Below, piece after piece: positions 16,739 to 25,428 of a DNA stretch of 64,000 nt. The translations under genes and the position numbers were made by a program. The notes beneath the pieces were generated by a model, which did not search any database, was not told the DNA's origin, and was given only the letters and a program-made list of their open reading frames with translations. Every line of letters starts with the position of its first letter. Position 1 is the first letter of the stretch. This stretch comes from Leptolinea sp. UBA5203 (GTDB lineage Bacteria > Chloroflexota > Anaerolineae > Anaerolineales > Anaerolineaceae), in contig DHVR01000072.1 in NCBI GenBank assembly GCA_002412765.1, positions 1-64,000 on the forward strand. Reading direction: 5' to 3'.

Positions 16739-17980
16739 ATGACTAACATCGTTTATGAACATGGGATTGGTACCCTGGTAAACCACGCAACAGAGGGGAA
16801 CAACCCTCATCAAGCACACGTAACCCCCATTTATCAGACCTCGACATTTTGTTTTCCGGATGCAGAAACGGGTGGACGAATTTTTGCTGGAGAACAGGAA
16901 GGATATCTTTATACACGGGCAGGGAACCCCAATGCGACACAATTAGCCCAAAAAATCGCCCTATTGGAAGGCCTTGATCTTTTGCGGCAAAATCCAGAAA
17001 AAGAGCTGCACGAAGTCGTAGCCGGCCGGGTGTTTTCTTCCGGTATGGCTGCCATTACGGCCGCCATCCTGGGGCACGTTCATAATGGAGAAACCATTAT
17101 CGCATACCACTGCCTGTATGGAAATTCCTTCGGTTTTTTGAATGATCTGGTAAAAGAAGTGGGAGTCCAAACAGTCTGGGTAGATGATCTCTCGCCAAGT
17201 GCCTGGGAGGCAGCATTTGCATCGCATGCGAACGCAACAATTGCGTACATCGAGACGCCTGCAAATCCCACTCTGGATATTATCGACCTGCAGGCCATCG
17301 CAGCCATCGCCAAAAGCCACGGCGCGTGGACAATAGTGGACAATACATTCGCAACACCTTACCACCAGCGCCCCCTTACCCTGGGTTGTGATGTAGTGGT
17401 GCATTCCACAACCAAATATCTCTGCGGCCATGGAGTTGTCATCGGTGGGGCTATCATCAGCAACCATCTTGATTATATGGATCCACGAGGCAATGGTATT
17501 GGCCGATGGTTAAAACTGGGCGGATCCCCAAGCCCATTTGACTGTTGGCTGGTCAATTTAGGACTCAAAACCTTCCATCTCCGCATGCAAGCCCATAATA
17601 AAAATGCGCTGTCGGTGGTGGATTATTTGCTAGCACAACCCAAAGTCGCACGCGTTTATTACCCTGGCTTACATGATCATCCCGGCCATGAAGTGGCCTG
17701 CCGCCAGATGCAAAACGGGTTTGGCGGTATGCTCGCTTTTGAACTTAAGGGCGGACTTGAAGCGGGTGTGCTTTTAATGAATCGTCTCAAGTTGATCAGC
17801 CGGGCCGTCAGTCTGGGGATCGTTGATTCCCTTATCGAACATCCAGCCAGCATGACGCATTCAAAAGTCCCACCAGAAGACCGTCTGCGGGCAGGCATCA
17901 GTGATGGATTGGTGCGCATGTCTGTGGGTGTTGAAGATGTAATTGACCTGATTGCTGATCTTGACCAGGCTCTCGCTTAA
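16739..17980 (+). CDS. Cys/Met metabolism PLP enzyme (gamma-lyase/sulfhydrylase family)
   Basis: A 413-residue fold-type I PLP enzyme of the trans-sulfuration family. Seen: YLYTRAGNPN (phosphate site tyrosine and arginine), VFSSGMAAI, DNTFATPY (aspartate to pyridine nitrogen) near 201, and the PLP lysine K226 in HSTTKYLCGHG. Methionine gamma-lyases have a cysteine in the LYG-C-(T)F loop; here it is Asn (N129), so a plain methionine gamma-lyase is less likely. O-acetylhomoserine sulfhydrylase or a related methanethiol-fixing enzyme would fit a cluster that handles methylthio groups. GGAGA precedes the ATG. It is in line with the amidohydrolase and aldolase. Confidence 0.85.
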   Translation: MTNIVYEHGIGTLVNHATEGNNPHQAHVTPIYQTSTFCFPDAETGGRIFAGEQEGYLYTRAGNPNATQLAQKIALLEGLDLLRQNPEKELHEVVAGRVFSSGMAAITAAILGHVHNGETIIAYHCLYGNSFGFLNDLVKEVGVQTVWVDDLSPSAWEAAFASHANATIAYIETPANPTLDIIDLQAIAAIAKSHGAWTIVDNTFATPYHQRPLTLGCDVVVHSTTKYLCGHGVVIGGAIISNHLDYMDPRGNGIGRWLKLGGSPSPFDCWLVNLGLKTFHLRMQAHNKNALSVVDYLLAQPKVARVYYPGLHDHPGHEVACRQMQNGFGGMLAFELKGGLEAGVLLMNRLKLISRAVSLGIVDSLIEHPASMTHSKVPPEDRLRAGISDGLVRMSVGVEDVIDLIADLDQALA

Positions 17981-18050
17981 TCCACTGTGCAAGGGTTTGA
18001 TCCTAAACAAGCTAACGAAACTAATTTTTTCAAACGTAGAGGAGTAGTAC

Positions 18051-18692
18051 ATGCTGTTAGAACAGGAACGTAAAACCATCGTTGCCTATGGCAAAAAATT
18101 AATCACTTCACAACTTACCACAGGGACAGGTGGAAACCTGAGCATTTGTAATCGGGAAAACGGCCTGATAGCCATTAAACCAAGCGGTATAGATTACTTT
18201 GAAATGCAGCCAGAGGATGTGGTTGTCGTCGACCTTGACAGCAACAAAATAGATGGTCATCTAAAACCATCCAGTGAGATTCACTTTCATCTCGGCCTGT
18301 ACCACCATCGTAAAGACATCAACGCTGTAGTGCACACCCATCAGGTTTATGCCACCACCATCGCCTGCTTAAAGTGGGAATTACCGGCGGTACATTATCT
18401 GGTGGGATTATCGGGCAACAAGGTTCCTGTTGCACCCTATGCTACCTATGGCTCAAAGGAATTATCTGACAACATCATGCAGACCATTGGGAACTATAAC
18501 GCCTGTTTGATGGCGAACCATGGTCTGGTAACGGTAGGCACCAGTATGGCATCCGCTTTTGCCACGGCAGAAGAAATTGAACTGGTTTCCCGACTTTATT
18601 ACCAAGCAAAATGTATCGGCGAGCCCACAATCCTTTCTGATGAAGAAATGAAAGCTGTGATGAAAAAGTTCGGTACCTACGGAAACCTTTAA
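18051..18692 (+). CDS. class II aldolase (5-deoxy/5-methylthio-ribulose-1-phosphate aldolase)
   Basis: A 213-residue zinc-dependent aldolase of the L-fuculose-1-phosphate aldolase fold. Metal site complete: H95 and H97 (VVHTHQVY), H157 (MANHGL), with the catalytic glutamate E76 (SSEIHFH). TGTGGNLS and KPSGIDY bind the phosphate. Cleavage of a ketose-1-phosphate gives DHAP and an aldehyde. In the DHAP shunt this enzyme acts on 5-methylthioribulose- or 5-deoxyribulose-1-phosphate, and the MtnP/MtnA neighbours support that here. The adjacent L-rhamnose isomerase raises the alternative of a rhamnulose- or fuculose-1-phosphate aldolase, but no rhamnulose kinase is nearby. Start chosen by the GAGGAG site. 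Confidence 0.85.
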   Translation: MLLEQERKTIVAYGKKLITSQLTTGTGGNLSICNRENGLIAIKPSGIDYFEMQPEDVVVVDLDSNKIDGHLKPSSEIHFHLGLYHHRKDINAVVHTHQVYATTIACLKWELPAVHYLVGLSGNKVPVAPYATYGSKELSDNIMQTIGNYNACLMANHGLVTVGTSMASAFATAEEIELVSRLYYQAKCIGEPTILSDEEMKAVMKKFGTYGNL

Positions 18693-18731
18693 AACCAGTT
18701 TTCAAAAATCCCCTCTCCATATTATCCCCTG

Positions 18732-18775
18732 GGAAGTTCAGAATGACTTTCATCTGAGCTTCCTATTATTTTTAC
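18732..18775 (+). terminator. terminator of the salvage cluster
   Basis: A GGAAG-TCAGA / TCTGA-CTTCC stem with one mismatch, followed by TATTATTTTT. It closes the plus-strand cluster; the rest of 18776-18989 up to the convergent rhaA end shows only a weak TCCCA/TGGGA hairpin. Confidence 0.65.
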
Positions 18776-18989
18776 AAACAATTTTTTTTGAGGAGTCAAT
18801 AAAGTTCGCTATTCCATGTCTAACTTCATACCCCAATAATATACCTCCATAGTAGAATTCCATTTAATAGAATTAGTCTTTATCAGGACCGACGCGTGAA
18901 GTAAAAATCCCAAATATGGGAGCCTATTTTTCATAATAGAACGCGACCTTATTAGAACTTCCTTGCCTTCCTGCAAGCTCCTTCATCTC

Positions 18990-20228
18990 CTACTCCTTAA
19001 TGGTATCCATAAAATCCAACCCCACTGGTACTTGTGCCAGCAAACAGTAGTAAGCCCAAACGGCACTGAAAGGCATCGCTTTCAACTCCTCCTGCAAAGC
19101 CAATCTGCTTGAGAAGTTACCTTCGATCTCAAATTGTTTTAGCACTTCCTGTGGTTCAAGTAACGCCATCATCAATGCTTTCAAGGTATTGCGCGTACCA
19201 ATAGTCCAGGCTGCGACCCGGTTGATACTTGCATCGAAATAATCCAATCCAATATGAACGCGCTCTAAAGCATCATTGCGAACCACTTCTTGTGTAACCG
19301 ATTGAATCTCATCATTGAATGTGACCACATGGTCACTATCCCAGCGTACACCACGGTTCACATGCAAAAGCAATTCATCAAAAAAAGGTAACAAAGCTGG
19401 AATTTTGTCGGCATTGGATTCTTTGGGATGCAAATTGCCGGTATCCAAGGTTAACAAGATATTCCGACTAAGTGCATATGAAAGATAAAACCCCATTGAA
19501 CCGACTACATAACTTTCTGAGCCAATACCAAATAGTTTTGGTTCTACGGCATCAAGGTTATATCGTGGATCAATTTTTTCAGCTAGAATCGCATTTAGAG
19601 AATTCCGCAGTAATTCACGAGGAGTACGGCGGTCTGCCGGGGTGTCCTTATATCCATCAGGAATCCAGATATTCGTAATGGCCGGTGTTCCTAATTCCTC
19701 TCCAAAGTATTCACCGATCTTTCGGCATGCAATGCAGTGTTCTATCCAGAAATTGCGAATGCCTTCATCGCGATGAGAAAGTGTAAATCCGTCCGCAGAC
19801 ATGGAATGCGAGAAACAGGTTGGATTAAAGTCAATCCCATGGTTGTTTGCTTTCGCCCAAACCTTCCAGACCGAGAAGTGGCATGGCTCGATACCATTGC
19901 GAGGCACCTCATGATCCGCTTCTATATAAATAGCATGGAGATTTAATCTATGTGACCCAGGCAACAAGCTATACACCAGATCCAGGTCTTTTCGCAGTTC
20001 GTCTGGCGTACGGGCTTTGCCAGGATAATTTCCGGTCGCAGCAATTCCACCACTGAGTTCACCACCAGGGTTTTCGAAACCACCCACATCATCTGCCTGC
20101 CAGCAATGTAGGCTGATAGCAACTTTCTCAAGTTGAGCGACAGCCTTCTCGGTATCCACCCCCAGTGCAGTGTATCTCTCTGATGCTAGTGCATATGCAT
20201 TTCTTATTTTGGCTTCTGCTATGGTCAT
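18990..20228 (-). CDS. rhaA: L-rhamnose isomerase
   Basis: A 412-residue enzyme of the RhaA family that converts L-rhamnose to L-rhamnulose with Mn2+/Zn2+. Characteristic stretches: SLHCWQADDVGGFE near 39-52, GNYPGKARTPDELR, NLHAIY, IWIPDGYKD near 191-199, DTGNLHPKES and VNRGVRWDSDHVV near 266-300, which supply metal ligands. Length fits the family. No rhaB, rhaD or rhamnose regulator is in the window, so it is either an orphan or serves another deoxy-aldose; the class II aldolase gene is convergent 300 bases away. The Shine-Dalgarno is poor. The region between its start and the tRNA-Arg terminator (20229-20400) holds nothing else recognised. Confidence 0.92.
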   Translation of the reverse strand: MTIAEAKIRNAYALASERYTALGVDTEKAVAQLEKVAISLHCWQADDVGGFENPGGELSGGIAATGNYPGKARTPDELRKDLDLVYSLLPGSHRLNLHAIYIEADHEVPRNGIEPCHFSVWKVWAKANNHGIDFNPTCFSHSMSADGFTLSHRDEGIRNFWIEHCIACRKIGEYFGEELGTPAITNIWIPDGYKDTPADRRTPRELLRNSLNAILAEKIDPRYNLDAVEPKLFGIGSESYVVGSMGFYLSYALSRNILLTLDTGNLHPKESNADKIPALLPFFDELLLHVNRGVRWDSDHVVTFNDEIQSVTQEVVRNDALERVHIGLDYFDASINRVAAWTIGTRNTLKALMMALLEPQEVLKQFEIEGNFSSRLALQEELKAMPFSAVWAYYCLLAQVPVGLDFMDTIKE

Positions 20229-20401
20229 GGAACTGCAAGCTGCCTGCTTGATGGATGATATCTTTGCAAAAACACAACCCAGTCCACTACCTGCAGAATT
20301 TCTCAGCCCTTGGAATCTTAATAAATGATTTTAGAATCTTAAAAGAAAGTAGAGAATGCCCAAAAAAGAATTGCACGTTTGGTGCACGTTTTTTTAGGAT
20401 T

Positions 20402-20441
20402 AAAACAGCCAGACGGCACAAACCCGTATATGTGCCGTCTG
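20402..20441 (-). terminator. tRNA-Arg terminator
   Basis: A perfect 11-bp stem CAGACGGCACA with a 10-base loop. On the minus strand a GCTGTTTTAA tail follows. It lies 28 bases after the tRNA-Arg 3' end. Confidence 0.7.
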
Positions 20442-20468
20442 ACAGTTCCACAAACCCCCATATATAGG

Positions 20469-20541
20469 TGCCCCAGGAGGGACTCGAACCCCCAACCAAC
20501 TGATTCGAAGTCAGGTACTCTATCCATTGAGCTACTAGGGC
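20469..20541 (-). tRNA. tRNA-Arg (anticodon TCG)
   Basis: A full cloverleaf of 73 bases: 7-bp acceptor GCCCTAG/CTGGGGC, D stem GCTC/GAGT, anticodon stem with a mismatched first pair and loop CTTCGAA (anticodon TCG, codon CGA), 5-base variable loop TGGTT, T arm with TTCGAGT. CCA is not fully encoded. A degenerate 42-base copy of its 3' half lies at 2809-2850. Confidence 0.93.
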
Positions 20542-20553
20542 AATTACAGCCCA

Positions 20554-20582
20554 ATTATACTGTATTTTTCTTGTTTCGCCAA
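20554..20582 (-). promoter_or_regulatory. tRNA-Arg promoter
   Basis: On the minus strand TTGGCG, a 17-base spacer and TATAAT, ending 12 bases before the tRNA 5' end. Confidence 0.75.
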
Positions 20583-20625
20583 TCGCTCAGCGTTCATTAT
20601 CTATGCGCATATTTTTTCTGGACTC

Positions 20626-21885
20626 TCAACGTCGGCGTAAAAATACGGCGCTGAAATAGCGTTTGAGATTAAAGCTATTGGCAGAAAGTAACACATCGGC
20701 TCTAAATAATCCGGCGATCAAGCGCATGCAACCATAGGCGGTCATCCCAAGCACCACCGCAGATAGGAGCATTTCCCATATAGGTACCCTAACGACCGAG
20801 TAGCGCATCATCATAGCCAGAGGAGAGGTGAGTGGAAAATAGCTTAATAATACCGGGAAAGCACCATTGGGAGTTTGTGAAAATACACTGACAAACATTA
20901 ACGGCACGATCATGGGCAGAATAAACAGGAATGTAATCTGCGAAGACTCACGCATATTGGGAGCCAATGCCCCCACCCCAGCCATCAAGACGGCATACAA
21001 ATAATATCCCAGCAGAATAAAGGCAAGACCCCAGAAAAGGAAATCCATTGGGATTTGAAATTGATCCGGTATTTGGAAGGTTTGCCCGCTGTAGCGCAGC
21101 AGCAGCCAGCCGGTGCCGCCCCAAATGATGAATTGCAGCAAGCCCACCACACCCCGGGACAAAATTTTTCCTGCCAGCATGGTTTCCGGATCAATGGATG
21201 TCAGCAAAATCTCCATCATGCGGTTCTCTTTTTCTGTGGTGATGCTATTCATCAACATGCTGGAGGTAGAAATGATGATGATATAAAACATCAAAGCCAC
21301 AATATAAGGAACCATAAAATTGAGCGCGTGATCTTCATCCCGCGGCAAGGGGGCTGGCTCGCTGGCAGCCTGCGGTAAAACGTTAACTTTCAGATCTTGC
21401 AAAGGCGTTTGATACAGATTCGGCGAAATCTCTGCCCGCTGTAATAGATTACTGCGTAATGTTTCCTCAATCACCCAGGTGGCGTCCAATCCACTCATAA
21501 TGTTGTAATCTTGCTGATAAGCGGTGACTTCACCACGGGTCAAATAATCCTCGGGTATCAAATAATACCCATGGATCTGGCCACTTTCCAATGCTATCTT
21601 TGCAGCAGCTTCATCCGGAAATATTGCTATGCTTTCCTTGGCGGCGTCCGGGATTACGGTAATCAATCCGGAAGCATCCACGAGACCTTCCATGACAGTT
21701 TCTTCTTTAGGCGCAATCAGATCCATGAGGGCATTGGTCTCGCCTCCCTGTTGGTTAATTCGGCCAGCGATGGTAAACAGGCTGACGGAGATCAATGGCA
21801 GCAAAAACAACGTCAGCAGGAAGGATTTGCGCATGACGACACTGATTAATTCATAGCGAAAAATCGTCCAAAGTTTGGATTTCAT
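20626..21885 (-). CDS. ABC-2 type permease (NatB-like), second subunit
   Basis: A 419-residue membrane subunit of an ABC exporter: one N-terminal helix (SFLLTLFLLPLISVSLF), a large outside domain, then five or six C-terminal helices from about residue 210. The segment TTEKENRMMEILLTSIDPETMLAGKIL is the coupling motif of NatB/YhaP permeases. The start at 21885 uses GGGAGG and overlaps the upstream paralogue by ATGA; the longer open frame is out of context. With the next two genes it forms a NatA-NatB-NatB' exporter, perhaps for Na+ or a small toxic molecule. The substrate cannot be deduced. Confidence 0.85.
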   Translation of the reverse strand: MKSKLWTIFRYELISVVMRKSFLLTLFLLPLISVSLFTIAGRINQQGGETNALMDLIAPKEETVMEGLVDASGLITVIPDAAKESIAIFPDEAAAKIALESGQIHGYYLIPEDYLTRGEVTAYQQDYNIMSGLDATWVIEETLRSNLLQRAEISPNLYQTPLQDLKVNVLPQAASEPAPLPRDEDHALNFMVPYIVALMFYIIIISTSSMLMNSITTEKENRMMEILLTSIDPETMLAGKILSRGVVGLLQFIIWGGTGWLLLRYSGQTFQIPDQFQIPMDFLFWGLAFILLGYYLYAVLMAGVGALAPNMRESSQITFLFILPMIVPLMFVSVFSQTPNGAFPVLLSYFPLTSPLAMMMRYSVVRVPIWEMLLSAVVLGMTAYGCMRLIAGLFRADVLLSANSFNLKRYFSAVFLRRR

Positions 21886-23108
21886 GCTGCCTCCCTGTTC
21901 CGTAAACCCTGCACCACTTCCTTTAATGTCAGGCGTTTTCCATAGCGCAGCATCCCCAGGCGAAATACACTCCCCGTCAACCGGATGGCTGCATATGCAC
22001 ATAGAATCAACAGCCCAATGGAAATCACACTTTGCCACAAAGGCACATCCGTGAATACCGCCCGCAAGGGCAAGGTGACCGGCGCTGTCAGTGGAAAAAG
22101 GCTCAAACCAATACTAAAAGCCGAGTTTGGGTTCATCATAATCAAAGACATAAACCAATACGGCGCTACAAGCGGAAGGGTAAACAAACCGGCTACCTGT
22201 TGGGCTTCCTGGGTTTCTGTCACGGTAGCTCCCAGCATGGCCATCAAGGCAGCCACCAGCACAAAAGCCGGGACCAGGGTCAATACCGTTAGAAGAAGGA
22301 ATTGTGGGTCAATGCTCACGTTTAAGCCTTGAAGGAATATCGGGCCTAATACTAAATAGAGTAAAATGGGCAGACCAAACCAGAAGAACATTTGGGTCAG
22401 CCCCACGGAGAGGTTGCCAAATATTTTCCCGCTCATTAATTGATTAGAGGATACCGAAGTCAAGATAATTTCCATGGTGCGATTTTCTTTCTCTTCCACC
22501 ACAGCACGTAACAAGTATCCCCCGCTGGTATTGACCACGATGATGAACAGGATACCGCTGAAAATTGGAATCATGATCATATACCATTCACTGGAAGACT
22601 GCTGACGATCAGTTTCCAGCGAATTGATAACCATCTCCGGGCCATCCAGGATGCGTGCCTTCAAATCCAGATCAACATTCCGCAGCAGCCGTTGCTGCAA
22701 AAGACTATCCAGTGCAGTTTGCATGGACCCGGAAGGTTCAGCATTGGAGAATAATTGCACGCTGCCGGTCTGGGGGTATCCCTGTGGAATCAAAAAATAC
22801 GCTTGCATCTTTTCATTAAGCAGCATATCTTCGGCCTTGTCGAGTTGATCCATAAAAAGAAGGGGCGAATCATGCCAAAAGCTGTTGTTTTTCATCTCTT
22901 CAGTATACTGGGCAGCTTCCTGATTCAGATACCCGGCCAGATCGACCACCCCAATGGGTGTGCGATCAATTTGCATCAAGCCAATTACCACACCCAAACC
23001 ACCCATCAAAATAATGAAAAGCGGCATACCTAATAAAACCAGGAGAAAACGCTTTCGTAAAACATGCCTTAAATATTCATACTTGGCAATCAGCCAGATT
23101 TTATCCAT
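21882..23108 (-). CDS. ABC-2 type permease (NatB-like), first subunit
   Basis: A paralogue of the next gene, 408 residues with the same layout: N-terminal helix (RFLLVLLGMPLFIILMGG), outside domain, coupling segment EEKENRTMEIILTSVSSNQLMSGKI near 210-235, then about six helices. Paired, non-identical permeases with one ATPase suggest a heterodimeric pore. It is 3 bases downstream of the ATPase gene and overlaps the next gene by four bases, so translation is coupled. Confidence 0.85.
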   Translation of the reverse strand: MDKIWLIAKYEYLRHVLRKRFLLVLLGMPLFIILMGGLGVVIGLMQIDRTPIGVVDLAGYLNQEAAQYTEEMKNNSFWHDSPLLFMDQLDKAEDMLLNEKMQAYFLIPQGYPQTGSVQLFSNAEPSGSMQTALDSLLQQRLLRNVDLDLKARILDGPEMVINSLETDRQQSSSEWYMIMIPIFSGILFIIVVNTSGGYLLRAVVEEKENRTMEIILTSVSSNQLMSGKIFGNLSVGLTQMFFWFGLPILLYLVLGPIFLQGLNVSIDPQFLLLTVLTLVPAFVLVAALMAMLGATVTETQEAQQVAGLFTLPLVAPYWFMSLIMMNPNSAFSIGLSLFPLTAPVTLPLRAVFTDVPLWQSVISIGLLILCAYAAIRLTGSVFRLGMLRYGKRLTLKEVVQGLRNREAA

Positions 23109-23111
23109 GGA

Positions 23112-24011
23112 TTACTCCGTTTTCCCTTTGACCACCTTGATAAACACATCATCCAGCGAGGGTACGGCAACTTCAAAACGATCCAATTGAATATTCATGC
23201 CTACCAGTGTTTGTAACAATTCCTGGGAAGTGACATTGTCATCCAATGTACAACGCAAGTTCCCGTTTTCTTTCTTGATATTTACTACCCCTGGAATCTG
23301 GTCAGGAAGGACATCGGGCGAACCCAAAATAATATCCCGGCCGCTGAATGAGCGACGGATTTCGTGCACGTCCCCGTTCAATAAAACGCTGCCCTGATTG
23401 ATCAAGACAATCTGATTACACATCGTCTCTGCCTGATGCATTTGATGGGTGCACATGACTACTGTCCGGCCTTTATTGCGCTCCTCATGGAGCAAATCTT
23501 TAACCATCTGAGTATTGACAGGATCAAGAGCAGAGAAGGGTTCATCAATGATGATGATGTCCGGTTGATGGATCAGTGTGGCAATTAACTGTGCCTTTTG
23601 CTGCATACCCTTGCTTAGTTCTTTTACTTTCTTGCGTCGATGGGCTGTAAGTTCAAAAAATTCAAAATACTCATTTAAACGCTTCTGAGCATCATTTTTC
23701 TTTAATCCTTTCAAGGATGCCAAATACAGCAAACAGTTTTCCAGTTGAATATCCTGATATAAACCCCGCTCTTCCGGCAAATATCCAATCCGGTTTTTCT
23801 TGGCGTCATCCATGGCGCCCCCCAGGATTTCCACACTACCGCTGTCCGCTTTAAAGATATCCAGAATAATTCGAATAAGCGTGGTTTTTCCAGCACCATT
23901 CGGCCCTAATAAACCAAATATTGTCCCTGGTTGAACTTCAAAACTGGCTTGGTTGACTGCCGTTTGTTCCCCAAATTTCTTTACAATTTGATCCACAATG
24001 ATGGATGCCAT
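23112..24011 (-). CDS. ABC transporter ATPase, NatA-like
   Basis: The 299-residue ATPase of the exporter. Walker A GPNGAGKT near 34-41, Q-loop GYLPEERGLYQ, signature ELSKGMQQKAQ (the LSKG variant), Walker B IIIIDEPFSALDP near 151, and the H-loop CTHQM. The C-terminal 80 residues form the small domain common in NatA/CcmA-type proteins that work with ABC-2 permeases. The start follows GGGAG. It is first in a three-gene operon. Confidence 0.9.
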   Translation of the reverse strand: MASIIVDQIVKKFGEQTAVNQASFEVQPGTIFGLLGPNGAGKTTLIRIILDIFKADSGSVEILGGAMDDAKKNRIGYLPEERGLYQDIQLENCLLYLASLKGLKKNDAQKRLNEYFEFFELTAHRRKKVKELSKGMQQKAQLIATLIHQPDIIIIDEPFSALDPVNTQMVKDLLHEERNKGRTVVMCTHQMHQAETMCNQIVLINQGSVLLNGDVHEIRRSFSGRDIILGSPDVLPDQIPGVVNIKKENGNLRCTLDDNVTSQELLQTLVGMNIQLDRFEVAVPSLDDVFIKVVKGKTE

Positions 24012-24078
24012 TTTTTTCTCCCTATGCTACAAGCTACCCCAATCATATCCGATATTCGTCAACTCATCCAGATAGCGC

Positions 24079-24115
24079 GAAAAAAAAGGTCCCCCAAGAG
24101 GGAGACCTAATTTTT
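24079..24115. terminator. bidirectional terminator
   Basis: A stem at 24087-24108 (AGGTCCCCC with GGGAGACCT) flanked by an A run on the left and T5 on the right. It mainly ends the minus-strand BMP transporter operon before the NatA promoter region. Confidence 0.8.
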
Positions 24116-24139
24116 GACTTATATCTGCAAGGATTGGGA

Positions 24140-25426
24140 TTACTCTTTTTCGTACGCTTCTCCATCGGCTGCAGGAGCTTGGCCTTTACCAACAACGCCA
24201 GCCAAGACAATCATGGTAGCAATGTAAGGAGCCATCAATAAGAATTCCGATGGAATATTGATTTGCAGGATGGCAATCCGGGAGGCCAAAGAATCGGCAA
24301 AACCGAAGAGCAAACCTGCGCCAAAGGAACCAAAAGGCGTCCAATTACCAAAAATCATGGCGGCCAGGCCAATAAAACCACGACCAGCAGTCATCACTTC
24401 ATCAAAACGACCAACAGAGCCCAGGGTGAAATAAGCGCCGCCAAAGCCAGCCATCATGCCGCCCAGTATAACGGCCATATAGCGGGTTTTAAAGACATTT
24501 ATTCCCAGGGTATCAGCCGCTTTAGGATGTTCACCCACCGCGCGGACGCGTAATCCCCATCGTGTTTTGAATAAAAGCACCTGAATCAAAATTAAGAAGA
24601 AAAACAGGGCATACACAAACATATTGTTGTTAAAGAAAATGGGGCCAAGAATGGGTATATCACTAAGCAAAGGAATACTGAAAGGTTTGAAAATGGCTGG
24701 ATTATTTAGTTCCTGGTAATTTTGGAGAAATTTGGCAGATAGATAAGAAGTCAATCCTGTTGCCAAAATATTGATTACCGTACCTGAAATAATCTGATTC
24801 GCCTTGTATTTGATGGAGAGCACACCGAGAAGTAAACCTAGTACTCCACCTGTTGCTACGGCTGCCGCCAAAGCCAACCAAAGGCCCAGCGCTTCATTAG
24901 GAATATTGATTCTGGCCACACTGCCGACATAAGCCGAAACCATTGCCCCGGAAAGCATCATGCCTTCAATAGCAATATTGACAATACCAGCCCGTTCGCA
25001 TAAAACTCCGGATAATGCGCCTAGTGTAATGGGTACGGCCTTACTAAGCGTCGTAGCCAGTAAACCCGCCAAATTAAGGGATTTTCCAGCAGTAGCCCAA
25101 ACCAGAAAACCAAACACAAACAGGGCAACCACAATGGCTAGAACCCAATTGGTCCACTTCTTAAAGCCTCTGGCAATTTGATAGCCGCCTAATACGGCCG
25201 ATATCAGCGCAATCACAGAGAGAGCTTGCCGGGCAGGTACTTCCCATGGGGGTAATGCAATAGCAGTACCACGGGTAAGGCCAAATTCGGAGATAACATC
25301 CCCCGCCATATTGCTCATAAAAAAGAGCCAAACCACCATGGCAAGCAGGAGGAATAAGATTCCCATAACAATTCGGCGAGTCTGTGATTCATGGGTAACC
25401 TGACGGTGGATAATTTTGTCTGTCAT
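24140..25426 (-). CDS. ABC permease of BMP-type nucleoside importer (second)
   Basis: A 428-residue integral membrane protein of the branched-chain/sugar ABC permease family in its nucleoside (YufQ/NupQ-like) form. Marks: GALSGVLCERAGIVNIAIEGMM, the cytoplasmic coupling loop RVRAVGEHPKAADTLGIN near 305-322, and GGMMAGFGGAYFTLG. The start at 25426 was chosen over the earlier ATG because GGGAGGG precedes it and it clears the stop of the upstream gene by two bases. It forms the channel with the next gene. Confidence 0.9.
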   Translation of the reverse strand: MTDKIIHRQVTHESQTRRIVMGILFLLLAMVVWLFFMSNMAGDVISEFGLTRGTAIALPPWEVPARQALSVIALISAVLGGYQIARGFKKWTNWVLAIVVALFVFGFLVWATAGKSLNLAGLLATTLSKAVPITLGALSGVLCERAGIVNIAIEGMMLSGAMVSAYVGSVARINIPNEALGLWLALAAAVATGGVLGLLLGVLSIKYKANQIISGTVINILATGLTSYLSAKFLQNYQELNNPAIFKPFSIPLLSDIPILGPIFFNNNMFVYALFFFLILIQVLLFKTRWGLRVRAVGEHPKAADTLGINVFKTRYMAVILGGMMAGFGGAYFTLGSVGRFDEVMTAGRGFIGLAAMIFGNWTPFGSFGAGLLFGFADSLASRIAILQINIPSEFLLMAPYIATMIVLAGVVGKGQAPAADGEAYEKE

Positions 25427-25428
25427 GG

